Origin: Apostichopus japonicus
Taxonomy: Eukaryota > Echinodermata > Holothuroidea > Aspidochirotida > Stichopodidae
DNA: 64,000 bases
Reading direction: 5' to 3'
NCBI RefSeq assembly: GCF_037975245.1
Contig: NC_092572.1
Coordinates: forward strand, 18,059,489-18,123,488
The translations under genes and the position numbers were made by a program. Under the pieces are notes generated by a model. It searched no databases and had not been told where the DNA came from. It saw only the letters and a program-made list of their open reading frames with translations. Shown in pieces: positions 1 through 13,800 of the stretch; position 1 is the stretch's first letter; the number at the start of each line of letters is the position of its first letter.

Positions 1-1930
1 AAGAACATACCAAGCGCCGGGGTTTGTAAATGGTAAGGAATTCCGGAAGATACACTGTCGCAAGATAGTGAACACACTTGTAAACATACATGAGAATACG
101 AAATCTTATCCGCATGTGACATGGAAGCCAGTGCAACTCATTAAGAATTGGAGTTTTATGGTCAGGTCTCGACGTTCTGGACACAATCAACGCAGCCATA
201 TTCTGCACCCGTTGGGGTCTCCTGACCTAGGTCTTTGATATACCACCCAGAAGAGTTCTGCAGTAGTCGATTCTCGAAGTGATGAGGCACTGTACAGCGA
301 GTTTATAAGCTTGTGTTGAGAGATATTTTCTAACTTTGCCAATGTTTCTGATGTGGTTCGAGCAGGATTTAACTACACTAGCCACCTGGTTTTACCCATG
401 GTGAGGTGTTGATCAAAAAAGGCACCAAGGTTCTTGACAAATGGTGCCGGTTGTACAATAATGTCGTCTATATCGATGGAATAACATCCGTGAGTAGAGA
501 AATGACGTGGCGACATTAGATTTAAAAAATCAGCTTTCTCTTTATTAAGTTGAAGATAGTTTAACGACATCCATAATTTTATATCCACTATGCACTTCTG
601 TAGATCATCTATGGCAGATGCAGTGTGTTCGTGGTCGTTAGGATTATACGAAATATATAACTGAAGATCGTCTGCGTACTTATGGTAGCTAACTTTATAC
701 TTATCGGCTATGTCTTTGGTGGGCATTGTGTAGATTGGAAAAAGAACTGGTCCTAGCACGGATCCCTTGTGGTACACCTTCAGTAATAGATTTACTTGTA
801 GAGCGCAATCCCATGTAAGCTGATATATTGGGTCCGGCCTTGTAGGTAAGATTTGAACCATCCAAGTGCTGTTCCTCTGATTCCAATTTTAGAATGGAGG
901 ATGTCAATTAAGCGATCATGATGTATAGTGTCGAAAGCAGCACTGAGGTCAAGGAGGGCTAGAAGTACAGCTTGCTTTTTATCAAGAAATCCTGATATAT
1001 CATTATGTACTTTAAGGAGAGCGGTCTTACTGGAGTGGATTTCTTGTAAGCAGATTGTAAGATCTCGTCCAAACCATTACGTTTCAAGTGATTGTTCAAT
1101 TGCTTGAGGACGACACGTTCTACGGTCTTCCCAAAACAACAAATTTGACACCGGGCGATAGTTCTTTATCACCAGAGGATTGAGAGATATTTTCTTTAGG
1201 AGAGCGATTTAGATGAAGATAGCACAGTTCCAGACGAAATCGAAGAGTTGACAATTAATGTCAAAATTTGGCAGATGAATTGGCAATGATTCTTTGAGCA
1301 ATCAAGTTGGCAGTGTATCAAGTGGACATGACTTTGAGGGTGAAGCACGAATAACTTTATTTAATTCCTTATCAGTGACAGGATATAGTTCGTTTAATAA
1401 TACTTTATCTCTCTTCTGACCAGTTTGCGGCAGATTGAGTGTAGATGAATTAACTGGCACCCCCTCGATATTCTGCACAATTTTGTCTCTTTTTTGAATA
1501 AAATAGTTCGAAAAATCATTACATATTTTGCGAAGTTCATCAGATGCAAACCCAATTAATGAGGGTTCTTTAATTAAACTGTTTATTACAGCATAGTATA
1601 TATCTTTTCCTTATCATTGAACTGGTTTTGGTAGTATTGGATCTTACATTCAGTAACATAATGATTTACTTCACTACGATTGTCTTCAAGTAACTGTCCA
1701 TGAACATGAAATCCAGACTTTCTCCAGCGACGTTCACAGATTCTTCTTTCGCGACGGTTTCCGAGACGGTTGTTGTACCATGGGTGTCCACTTATTTGTT
1801 TTCCGCTTGCGTGTTACAACATGAGCAAGATTGTCTAGAACACCCTTCAATGCCACATTATAGTTGTCAAACAGCACGTTAACAGATACATCATCATCAT
1901 CTGATGTAAGTTGCTGAATGGCGAGTTAGT
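1..1930 (-). pseudogene. Decayed non-LTR retrotransposon (CR1/Jockey-type LINE), reverse transcriptase region to 3' end
   Basis: Read on the minus strand, several frames together give the order expected of a LINE ORF2. A pre-RT linker rich in Arg/Lys lies near 1880-1640. An SCPLD-type motif falls near 1330-1300, and an LDLSAAFDTIHHDRL block near 960-900. A GSVLGPVLF block lies near 770-740, and the catalytic YADD box (KYADDLQLYIS) near 690-650. Near 300-100 a tail with SRIDYC, RVQNMAA and ELHWLP follows. The frame changes several times (for example around 870) and there are stops, so it is a dead copy. The window edge cuts its 3' end. The clade call (CR1/L2-like) rests on recalled motif style. 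No role in the neighbouring gene is visible. Confidence 0.88.
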
Positions 1931-4798
1931 CCGTAATTAGCAACATTAGTGAATTAGCCTAGGTCAGCTATCAGAGAGATACATTACTCCCATTTAGTCC
2001 ACATATTGTTTCTTAGTGTATTTACATTGGTTAACGGCATTGTAGACATCGTTACGTTAACTCTGTAACCTTGAAGCTGGTTTCATATTTGGACGCGGCG
2101 TTTGGCACTGCGTTTAGCGCCAAGTTATACGTTGTGTTATACGCTGCGTGTGGCACCGCGTTGGACACTGCGTTTGGCGTCGCGTTGGATATTGCGTTAA
2201 ACGCTGCGTGTGGCGCCGCGTTAGACGTTGGCGCCGCGTTGGACGTTGTGTTATACGCTGCGTGTGGCGCCGCGCTGGACGCTGCGATTAGCGCCGTGTT
2301 GTACGCTGCGTTTAGACGCCGCGTTGAGGAATTGCGCTAACAGTAACATCGTGCGTAATGCATGGATAACTGTAAGCCGTATACTATAAGAACAATATTT
2401 TATGAGCCTTGTTAGCCAAAGAAGGTCAGAATAAATGGTACCATTGTGCCACGGGCACTTGAACGTCTTCTCCATTGCAATCTTTTTTTCGAGACTCTCT
2501 TTCGCCAACCCCACTTTAAAAGACTACCCCACCAGACAGGGAAGTGACGTTACAATATCATCACTGCATTAGTGTTGAAAATGTCTTTGTTGCTCTTACA
2601 ATAATTTTTATCAAGTTTCCACAGGGAAAACAAAAATTAATAAAGGGAGTATCAATTTTATGAAATTCTGTAACTGCAGAGAAAGGTGACAGCTATGCTC
2701 ACAAGTTTAAATTTATTGGGTTTCTAGGAAAACTAAATAAAAGAGATTTTTTTTTTTTTTTAGAAATACGATGTATATTGTGTACTTTCTTCACTCTGAT
2801 TACATGCTGCACAACGTTATCTAAAACTATCTATACAATACTGAACTATGATTTAATACTAAGAAACAAATCATTGAAGCATTGCAACTAAAAGACAGTT
2901 GTGTTAGTAACTATTTAATGCTCAACCTGTACATTGAGGAGAAACAAATAAATGAAAGAAAATCGAGTGTATAGATGAGTGAGCAAGCACCAAAATAATA
3001 CATCAAAGGCATGCACGTACAACGAAAAATCAATCAACAAATTGTATATATATTTATATTTATATATATATATATATATATATATAGGCAAAAATATGTC
3101 ACCAAAACAGAACTAGTATTGTTCGATATATATAAAACATCGGACACAAGTGTTCTGAAGAGGGCGCTCGATGAGTTCGAAGTATGTTTTCTACCGCTGT
3201 TTCACCCTCTCACTCCTTTGATCCTAGGTTTAGAGCAGCATGCCATGGTGTAGATAACTTGCACTGGCGATAACATAACTTCAAAGTAACTTAGTTTGGT
3301 AATACATAAAGAAAGTAAGAATTAATAAGTCTACTGTTTGTGTATTGAATGCACCACGATATATGTACAGGAGAACAGGGCACCTGATTCCGAAACAAGA
3401 CATATCGTGTCCGTGTCTATTTAGAATCCAAAGAGGAATTGATTCGAGTTCATGGGATCCTCAATAATAGTTTTATAATTACCGCTATTTTGAGAGAGTC
3501 CATCTTCTTACAATTTTTTGCAGCAGTTATCTTTAAGCAGCTTCCCGATGCTATTTGACATTTAATTTTAAATAAAATTCAAATTTGATAATATGTCAAC
3601 AAAACATCGTATTAGTAGCACAGTCTCGTAAATCTTCATTCAAATTTATGACGAGGAAGAATGTTTACCGATTGCTATTTTCATGTGATTGCATATTAAT
3701 ATGGAGATGGATCTTGGCGACGAAATATTGCGAATCGGATAGAATCAAATCTAATACAATAAGATTTGAAAAGAAACTGGAAACTCAACATAACCATTAG
3801 GTTCCCGGTCCAACGCATAATTACTGCAATATACGTTGTCGACGTTGTGGAACAGACTATAGTTTGTCTCTTTCGCGCATTTTCACACGGAACGGGAACG
3901 CAATATGCGTCTTGCCCTGAGTCCTGTACCTGGTACTTAAGTATATAGGCTGAATTTGGATGAAATGCCAAATTTTGACACTCGTTTGTTGTATTAATTC
4001 ATCTGAGTTACAGATGGGCGTCGATTCGACCACTCTAATTTTCGTTTGTTCCCGTTTACAAAGATACACCGTGGTACAACGTACGCATGTCCTCTGTATC
4101 TCGAGACCTTCCTGTGCCCTAAAACTTACGGTCAATTTCACCATGTTTTGGCAAAGTCCGCAGCCACAGTTCGATATATTTAGGAGCACAAAATGTTGAT
4201 TAATGTCCGTCCTGACGGGAGGGGGGGGGGGTTGAGAAGGGGCTCCCGTTACCCTTTTATTAAAGTTTAGTTTGTGCCTGAAGGGATCTTAGATGCTATA
4301 ATGTGTTGCAGTTTCTATTATTTTCACCACAATGGTGTAAAACAAGTTTAAATGTTGACAGTGAAAACGACTTTGCACGACCAGCCGTTCCCGACCCAAC
4401 TTCCCCCACGGCTGTGTCCCTGGTTCGCATCGACCGCACATTAGGCATTTTTTGGTATGACCATTGCTATTAGCCATTCACTCACTATGTTAAAAATTTC
4501 TAATGCGTGAAATTCTGAACAGCGCCACCTTTTTCCCCACTTACAGCTCTTCCGCGAAACGACTGGATTACCAAGATTACTAATTATTTTTCTGTCACTT
4601 ATTTACGTTCTACAACCAACTGACAATGCATTGGATCATTTTATTCATATTGTAATATTGTGTACGATGCTTACACAGTAAGTGTGTATTATTCACAACA
4701 ATCGAGTTAGACACGCGACGTTCGCGAGCTACGTTAGGCCACAGGAGGCCACACCAAAGGATAGCTTTCATCGTTTTTTATCTATCACGGACTTTAAG
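1931..4798. other. Upstream region of the APP homologue; no gene recognised
   Basis: Between the LINE and the first coding exon I see no convincing coding region; the short ORFs on both strands show no family motif. Simple sequence includes a T-run near 2748-2762, a (TA)n tract at about 3055-3086 and a G-run near 4219-4230. A short CpG-rich patch lies around 4705-4735 just before the start codon. The promoter and any 5' non-coding exon should lie here or further upstream, but no TATA box or start site can be assigned from sequence alone. Confidence 0.5.
2085..2340 (+). repeat. GC-rich degenerate tandem repeat
   Basis: A stretch much richer in CG dinucleotides than its surroundings is built from variants of GCTGCGTGTGGCGCCGCG and TTGGACGTT, in units of roughly 24-27 bp. 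It translates as an Ala-rich low-complexity string, which I treat as a by-product of the repeat rather than a gene. Confidence 0.75.
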
Positions 4799-4873
4799 AT
4801 GGCATTAATGATTACAGTTTCCATTTCCGTTCTTTTTACATTGCTTTCGTGGACAAGTGCGTCTTACGTTGAG
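4799..4873 (+). CDS. APP: APP exon 1: start codon and signal peptide
   Basis: Encodes residues 1-25: a Met-led hydrophobic stretch (MALMITVSISVLFTLLSW) followed by small residues TSAS, a typical secretory signal with probable cleavage around residue 21-22. The ATG has A at -3 and G at +4, and no ATG lies upstream in the same open frame (the frame opens at about 4682 with a GTG). The donor is GAG|GTAAAT at 4874, phase 0, matching the phase-0 acceptor of exon 2. Assignment to this gene rests on signal-peptide character, phase and order, as there is no transcript evidence. A different first exon upstream is possible. Confidence 0.82.
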
Positions 4874-7800
4874 GTAAATGCAGAGAAAAAATATTATGAA
4901 ATTATTTGCAATGCTAGTTTAATGGATGCCGCACCTTACTCTGTGCTAAACTGAGTGTGCATAAATTTTCTCCGTTTGTCAAGAATTGAGAGCATAGGCT
5001 AGGCCTAGGCTGGATTAACTAGCCCCATAGAAAAGTATGGACATTAACCTAATCTTAGTCATTGGCAGGATTAGGCTACGGTACATATACTGTAGCATTC
5101 ATATAATGGATAATGTGCCCCAATGCAAAACAGCTGGCCCAAGTTGGTGTTATTTTATTAGGCCTAGTCTAAGCCCATGCAAGGCCCTATATAATGTGCC
5201 TCCAGAAGGTTTAGGCTAGTCCTAAGTCTAATTCCTAGAAACTGAAGATTTTACATTATTTTCCTTTTTGAAACGTCATCTTTCTTTTTGTCTTGGTTTA
5301 TGGTAACCTATTGTATCTTCCCAATTCTCGTAGATATTGACCAAAAATGAATATGATGTTTTGTTTCATTACAGTCCTTTGTGCCATTCATCATTGTATT
5401 TGTAGCCAAGATTAAGCTAGCCAATTTTTATGATCAGTCAGTGATGTATACTCTTGAAGAAGAACCTTGGTCTAGTCATAACTGTTGTTCTTCACCAAAC
5501 AATCTGAGTTGTCTTGCATGAGACATTAGATCAGATAACAGATTTAAGGGCATCCTTAACTAACACTGTGTACTTTCAAGTTTCAGCTTCTTGCTGGGAA
5601 AGATGGTTCAATATTACTACTCTACTTCTATTTATAAGTATAACATGATGTAGGAATATATGTGTACTAATACTATACAGTACATCCCAATACCATAGCC
5701 TGAAGTAATGGTACACCTATACTGTAGGCCCAGGTACATACACTCTCACAACCCCAAAATACCAGATCAGAACAATGTTGAAAATAATTTGCTCTGATTT
5801 CAAATTAACAAGATTGAGTGTCTACAGTAACACAGATTCAAGGCTTGTATTAGTAGTTCATTGAGTTTGTGTTCTGTACACAGCAAAGGTTTTTCCCATA
5901 TGATGTATTCATTTCTGTTAGTGCTACAAGTGGCTAGGTTCAGGTTGTTTAAAGGGTGTAAAGACTCGCAAAAAAAGAAACGTCTAATGCCGGTAATCTG
6001 ACCTAGTTTCGAATGAGGTGTAATAGAAGTGTTAAACACCACCATCTTGCTACCGTTGGTAATTAGACACTAGGGTCAGATCCAAAACCTGTCAACCTCA
6101 GGGCTAAAATTTAGATGATCATAGTTATCAATTTTGATAGTTTTGTCCAAAAGAAGAACAATTTAAGCTTGCTTGGCAAAAAAATTAAATTTGTATGTTT
6201 CTTTGTTAACGAGTACTGCTTAATTATATCAACAATGCACTTAAACCAGCGTTATGGACGGAAACAGCAAATTGTGCCACTGAACTGCAAGGAATGATGG
6301 AATTCACAGGAATCTGCACCTGAATAATTGTTTATGGTACTGATCTCTCCAAAATAGTTTTTGAAAAAATTAAGTAGGGCATCCCTAATTAAGATGCTAA
6401 TCGAGAAGAAAATCATTAATTCCGTCCATAACGCTACCTGATGTCATTAATCTCCTGGCAATTTTCAAGTTCACTTCAGTGATAAAATTTGCATGTAATC
6501 TTCTGAAGGTTATCAATGCCATTAAGGATGAAGTGAAAAATTACCAGATTCCTGCATATTGATAAGCTTGGGTTCAATGAAACATCTGTGTTATGGATGG
6601 AATTAGGAAAACGTTATGGACGGAATGTGAATGTTATGGATGGAAATTACTTTCTTTGGAAAAACTATGCAGAATGTTTTTTATTAAGTTAAATCAAAGC
6701 AATCAAATGTGAATGAATGTTATTTAGGATGGAAAAGCTTTTTTTACATGTACATTACAGTATTTTTCTAGGCTTTCAGGTGATGTTTTCCCTAATTTAA
6801 AAAAAAAAAGATAAGAAGAAATTTCTGTAAAAATCCCAAACTTTGAGGATTTTTCATTTCAAAATAAGGCAAAACACCCTCCTGAAATTTTTTGTACAAA
6901 CAGGGTGGTACTATATCTCTTCCAGAAAAAATTATCAGATTTTTTCAACATTACGCATTTTGAGTTATTGGCCGTCAAAGATGACCTCTTTTGTACATCG
7001 GAGCAGCTTAACAACTTACTGTACTTCTTAAATTATTATTGAGAACAGCTAGAACCCTGAAATTTGTTTAGGGGTAAGAACTTTATACTTATAGTTGAAG
7101 TATAAAACCCTGACAGCTCTAACATGGTTACTTTGGTAAAAAATTGGCATCAAAACTCCTACCTCATGCTGAATCGCAGCATGAAATTGCAACTTCAGAG
7201 TTGCACAACTTGCAAACATATCATAGGAAAGCATTGTAATCATTATTTTGTAATGTTTGTACCAGACATAATAACCTCTGAAAGAATCAAGTACCCTGAA
7301 GCAATGGTCTAGGAGCAATTCATCACTAAAAATAGCACATTTTTTAGTGAAAAGTACAAAAGTCGTATATTTTGACACTTTTAAGTGGACTTAACTCCAC
7401 AAGACAATATTTTTGTAGCCTAATTTTTTATTTTTCTATTCTATGGGATAGACTCTATAGGCATCTGTAATAGAAAGGTAGTAGAATGGTTAATTGCTGA
7501 GAAATGAGACCTCAAAAGTCAAGAAAATGCCATGGTGGCGACAAATTGCGGAATTTCAAAGTGTGATAAATCGGCTGGAAAGCAATGCAACTGAAATTTT
7601 CAGAATATGCTTATTTCATGATGGTCCAATCATACAAAAAATTTGGGAATTTTTGGAGAGGGTGCAGCAACAGCCATTCTTGATTTGACACGGAATGACC
7701 CTTATAAATCCAAGTTGTCATCCTTATGCAACGTGGTTTTTGTGTATGAAGGAGACTGGTGGTTGGAAAAGGTGGACCAAATATCAGTTGACAGTAATGA

Positions 7801-10800
7801 TGTCTATGTCTCCTTCCTACACCCTAAGGGCCCTACCAATACTTTCTTCTGGCCATCACCTGAGACAAATATCCCACTAAGAATGATCATGGGGAAACTA
7901 GAACAGCCTGTCCTCCTAATTTCAAGTAGCAAAGTGGGAATTGCAACAAAGGTGGTTGAATATATTAGGGACAAGTTTCAAAGAGATTGTGAGTCGTGAT
8001 GGTGACGAAAAATTTTTGACAAATATGAATCGATGTATTTTGTTGAGATTGAAAAGTCTATTTCAAATTTTCATGACTGTTCAACCATACAGGCCTCCCA
8101 TGTCCACAGTTTTATTTGCATGTGTTGTTTTCTTTCATACATGCTTTGCAGACTGGTGAAACTTTGATTGCATTGGCATTGTTTGAAGGAGGTGAAGCCA
8201 CAAAAGTGAAAAAAACAAATGGGAAAAGTACTGACAGCCTCTGCTTATAGTGCTGAAAGCCACCTGATGAGTACCTTCAGCAAGAGTGAAACTTTTCATG
8301 TGCTGTAGCAATTCATTTCAGGCTAATTCAATACTTTCCGTCCATAACATTCCGTCCATAACAATTCCTATTTCAGGACTAGCTCTTTCCCTTCTTATAA
8401 TAAATTCAATTTTATTTGATATTATTACACATATTGGCCATAAGTATTAACTTATAACACACACTTCACAATTCAAGAGTTGATCCTAAATCAGGACAAA
8501 ACCTTCCGTCCATAACGTTGTACATTCCGTCCATAACACAGAATTTTGGTTTGGGGTAGTGGGTTAATAGAGGTACATTGAAGATTATGAGTGGGAGTAT
8601 GATAAAGCTAAGGTACCAGGCCTGTGATGAAAAGTACCTGATACTTTGAAATCCTGAACACTTCACAGAGTTTTGACCCACTATGAAGGTTGGTGGATAT
8701 CGATCATTTTTCTGATTCCGTCCATAACGAACACCTAATTTGCATATTCAGACTAATATTGCACTACCCAATTAATTTTTTTCCGTTATATGGTAGAGGT
8801 ATCCCAACTTAGATCAATCATGCATACCTTAACAAATACTAACTCTCACACTATTTTTGATGGGACTTTATCTCTGTGAATTCCGTCCATAACATTGGCA
8901 GAGGTTTTGGATCTGACCCACTAGTGTACAGTCAGTACATACAGCTGCGGTCAATACCCACAGCACAGTATACAAACGATACAGCGATGGACATCTCAGG
9001 TCCAGCTAAAGATAACAATTAAGGTATCACGTTTCATTACTGTATGCATTTTGTACTGTAGCGACACAAACAAAACGTCACTTGCAAGCAACAGAAAGTT
9101 AACTTTTTCAGATGGCCGCACGCGGTTTGGGGCGAGTCTTAAATTTGCCTTTAAGATGCTCACTATGATGTATGGTCTACATATAATACTGCAACTAAAA
9201 TCACAAAATTGATTTTGTGGCTTAAACTTTGAGTAGGACATCATGTCATGATGGAATGCTGAGAAAATAGGAAAGTGGCAGTACTAAACACTTATAATCA
9301 CTTGTACTGTTTGGTTATTGTTATAATCCATAGCATGCATTATTTTATTATTTTATTTTTCGGGCATGTTGTATTTTGTAAGTCAAGGTCAGAAGCTCTT
9401 AAAGACATTTCAAATGTTATGACATCGTCATGGTGTAATTAACGTAGGAAAATGGGAGTCTGGGTTTTAAATTTGCAGAACACAGGTACTGTATTAAACG
9501 GAGGTGGCTCCCGGACATTTAGGAAATTCCCTTTTTGGTTGAGAGAGCAAAATAGTGGCATCTTTACTTTACAAAGACTGTGCTTACAGTATCTATGGAA
9601 ATTACTAAAATGTAAACATGTTTGTACTTTTTCATTTTGAGAAAATGTTTGTTGATCAATGTTACATAAATACAAAATTCTTACAACCATGACTGTACAG
9701 TGCGCACTGTAATTGGTAACTGATTATTTAGTCAAATTAAGCTTGATAATTTCAATTTCATGATATTAAAGTGGATTAAATTAAAAAATGGTGAGAATTT
9801 CTCATTTGCTTTGTACTGTACAGTACCAACCTTTTCGTAGTGTGGGTAATAATAATATCTGTAGTAGAGATTGTTCCATGCAATGAAACATTGATCACCC
9901 TCCAATTAGATTCATTGATTACCCCCAAGTAAATTGTACATACTGTAGTCTACCCCAGGGAAAAATTTGTCCGGTATCACATCGCAAAATGCTTTGCAAA
10001 ATGTGCAAACTGCTATGCAAAATGAGCAAACTGCTATGCAAAATGAGCAAACTGCTATGCAAAATGAGCAAACTGCTATGCAAAATGAGCAAACTGCTAT
10101 GCAAAATGAGCAAACTGCTACAGTATGCAAAATGAGCAAACTGCTATGCAAAATGAGCAAACTGCTATGCAAAATGAGAAAATTGCTACACATATACGTG
10201 TATGTATGCAAAGACCTGTGTACTGTACACTTTTGAACACAGGTACTGTACCATAGTATTTTGTAAGGATATTTTTGGAACCTTTAAACTGCAATTTACA
10301 AAATTTGAGCACTGGTGAAGAAGGTATTATTAGTTTGGTCAATTACAGTCATGACTTGAGTAATTAATATCCAACTACAAAGTAATTTGAATTTGATGTT
10401 TACAAAGAATTACTCCACAGCTGTTTTTGGTTGTCCTTTGCAGAAATCTGCCCAGGTCACTCATTATATTCAAACTTGAGAATGCGCTATAAATTCGGTA
10501 CCCCTTAATTGCATCAAAGGGAAGTTGTTGTTTTAAATGAATAAATCTGACAATTTTGATTTCGATACGACTATTTTTTTCTAAATAATACACCGATAAT
10601 CTGAAATTTGGCCATTTCGGCAATTTACATTCTCACCATCATTAATTAGCAATTTACCAAGTATATAACTTAACAAAGTTCTGTGTCGGTTTTGAACTTT
10701 ACCTAGCAGCTAATGTACACATACTCTACTGTACATACAATCCCCAGTTCTTTACAAACATCTTGAACACCCACTGAAAAAATTTGGCAAATTCTTTTTG

Positions 10801-13800
10801 AGTTGATTATATTTATTTAAATTACAGTACATGTTGTACAAACAGCACTGACAGTAGTCTGCCTGTGTGAGAAAAATCATTCAAAATAAAGATTGTTATC
10901 TTGCCACATAAAATTTGCCAGCTTTCTCTCAGATCTGAAAGTCTTTGCCATCCCTAAGTGGTTCACCCAGCCACTGTCTCTCATAGTATGTACAGTATAC
11001 TAGTACAGTGCTAATTAAATCCAAATGAAACCATGTAAATGTTTGCATTGGTTATTCTGTACAGTACCATACTTCAGAAATCACACAGTAGCTTCTGTTT
11101 TCTCGTCCAGGTCGATAGTTATGACACTCGTTCATTCTGGTCCAAAGTAATTTGCAGTCATAACTTGATTGGCTTGGATCGTTTTAGGAAATTAAAAAAA
11201 TTTCTGATTGATCAACGACGTGAGGAATATCTGTTTTCTGGAGTTGTAGCTAAGAGGAAGTCATTGATTAAAACTGTAGTGCCAGTAATTACTGGCTTCC
11301 CACCATCCTGACATGACAGCAACTCAGGGATGTGTACATACATGTACAGACTACAGAGAGTAAATTGTTTGAATTCAATGCAGAGCTCCTCCAGGGATGG
11401 TTTAAAGGATCATCAGACCCCCTCCAGGGATGGTTAAAGGGATCATCCAAGCTCATCCAGGGATGGCTAAAAGGAATCATCAGAGCTCATCCTGGGATGG
11501 TTAGAAGGATCCTCAGTGCTCATGCAGGGATGGTTATAGGGATTATCAGAGCTCATCCTGGGATGGTTAAATGGATCATCAGAGCTCATCCAGGGGTGGT
11601 TAATGCAATGCAGAGCTCCTCCAGGGATGGTTAAAGGATCATCAGAGCTCATGTCTGCTCATCCAGGGATGGTTATAGGGATTATCAGAGCTCATCCTGG
11701 GATGGTTAAAGGGATCATCAGAGCTCATCCAGGGGTGGTTAATGCAATGCAGAGCTCCTCCAGGGATGGTTAAAGGATCATCAGAGCTCATGTCTGCTCA
11801 TTCAGGGATGGTTATAGGGATTATCAGAGCTCATCCTGGGATGGTTTAAAAGGATCATCAGAGCTCATCCAGGGATGGTTTAATGGATCATCAATCCAGG
11901 GATGGCTAAAAGGATCATCAGAGCCCATCCAGGGATGGTTAAAATGAACTTCAGACTTTTGTTAACAAGCAATTATAATTAACTATGGAGAGTTGCATCC
12001 ATTGGTGCTGCACAAAATTTTCCAAAATTAAGGGTTTCTTTTTTTTGTGAGGGGGGGGTATTGATTTCTTTAATTTTGTACTGAAATGCATTGTATGTGA
12101 ATAGCCTCAATTTATTGTACATTGACTACACTCATCTAACCGCTGCCTAAATTCAAATCACCCACTCCTGGAACATTCCTACAGTATGTAGCTTGCAAAA
12201 AATTGTATAAACAAAGTTAGCAAACCCTTTAACTCCCCACCCCCCCTTTCCATCCCTCCTGCCCTATAAGTATTGTCACTCATACACTTACATGTACCAG
12301 TGAGTTTTGGAGCATGGTATGCAATTAATTCCATTGTAGGTATGCAAACGATGAAATTGTGTCCAGTTCTTGAAAAACTGGTGATGTACTGTAACTTGCA
12401 CTTCAAACGTACCAGGGCTGTCTTACTGTGCTGCACCTGTCTTGGCTATACATACTCTATGCACTACAAACAACAGTATTTCCCTTTAGAAGTTCTGATC
12501 AATTGGTAAGAATTTACACCCTAGCCGACCCACTGTTGGGTCACTGCCCATTTGATCATCTATCTAAAGTTACTGTACTATTCTGAAAACTATGACAGTC
12601 ACATTTCTCCACCCACCCCCCCTTCTACCCCTCCCCATTTCCTTACCTTACTTCCTAACATTTCCTTTTCTTCTTATTTCTTCCCTCTCTCTCTTACCAT
12701 GGTGTTCTTCTAACTCCATGCTCTTCCCTCTTTCCATCTTTCCCCCCTCTCTCTCCTCTGTTTCATTCTGTCCCTTTGTTCCTTTGCTTGTCTCATGTGT
12801 CATCTCTCAGCCCTTTCCATGTATCCTCTTTCCCTTAGCTGGTTCCATTCCTCCTATTGTACTAATTGCTTCTTCCTCGCTGACCCCTTCCCCCTAAAGT
12901 CATTTTCAAAAGCAGATGTAACTTCTAGATAAAATTGCAAACCCAGTGTGGTGCCATAATTTCAACTTGACATGTTTAGTTCAGGACTCTTGAAAGCAAT
13001 TCTTAACTGACTGGCTTTTATCAAATCCCAGAACATTGCTGGCCATGCAGAGACGTTATAGTATAAAAAAGACAGTTGCGTGTGAATGTGTTTCTCCAAT
13101 TGACAAGCTTTGTTTAGATCATAACAACTGTTCAGGCGCCTGCATACATACTGTAATTAATTGCAGTTGGAGGGAAGCCAAAACCATTAGGTGTGGTATT
13201 GGTCAATTTGGCTTGCCATAGTAGTACATCTGTTGTACAGTACAAGCTAAACACATTTCATATAACTTGCTTGGTGGCATACCGTAGTTAGACAAGAGAA
13301 AATAATTGTACACCCCCTTCCTTCTCCCCCCTCCCCCACCAGAAAAAAAGAGAAGAAAAAAAGACTAATAAATCCTTAAACAGTGTTGCATAGTCATGCC
13401 ATACCAGTAACCCAGATGACCCTGAAAATGCAACCCATGGGAAAATTAGGAGGGGTGGGTGGAGCTACTGTAAATTTAGACATGTATATAAATGCTAAGT
13501 GTTCAAACTGTACTTTCGTTAGATTGCATATACTGTACCATGATTGCACAGACATGTACATAATTAGTTCTAGAGTAATTTAATGTGCATATGGACTATT
13601 GTGCAGCTGTTTAATATCCATATCATGAATATTGTCTCAACACACAGTACAGTACATATTATGTTTGTTAAAGTATGAATTTATGACAGTAATCTAATAC
13701 TGTCAAGATAGTAACAGATTGGAAATGATATTGTAATTGTGTTCAACTGCTGATAGAAATCTTTTATTTAGCAAAGCCAATAATTATGTTATATTTATAT

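Larger units (their letters stand above)
5953..9150. mobile_element. TTAA-flanked MITE (copy 1), interrupted by a nested transposon
   Basis: Flanked by TTAA at 6 bases on each side of the boundary (5949-5952 and 9151-9154). The left end AGGGTGTAAAGACTCGC and the reverse complement of the right end form an imperfect terminal inverted repeat. The same element occurs uninterrupted at 27534-27889; relative to it, this copy is split at 6073/8925 and lacks about 22 bp near 6045. The TTAA target and AGG-type ends suggest a Kolobok-like (or piggyBac-like) non-autonomous element. There is no coding capacity outside the inserted element. Confidence 0.85.

Noticed and set aside
4682-4798. Possible N-terminal extension of exon 1 in the same open frame
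   Set aside because: The frame has no ATG before 4799 (it opens with GTG), and the hydrophobic signal peptide begins exactly at the 4799 ATG.
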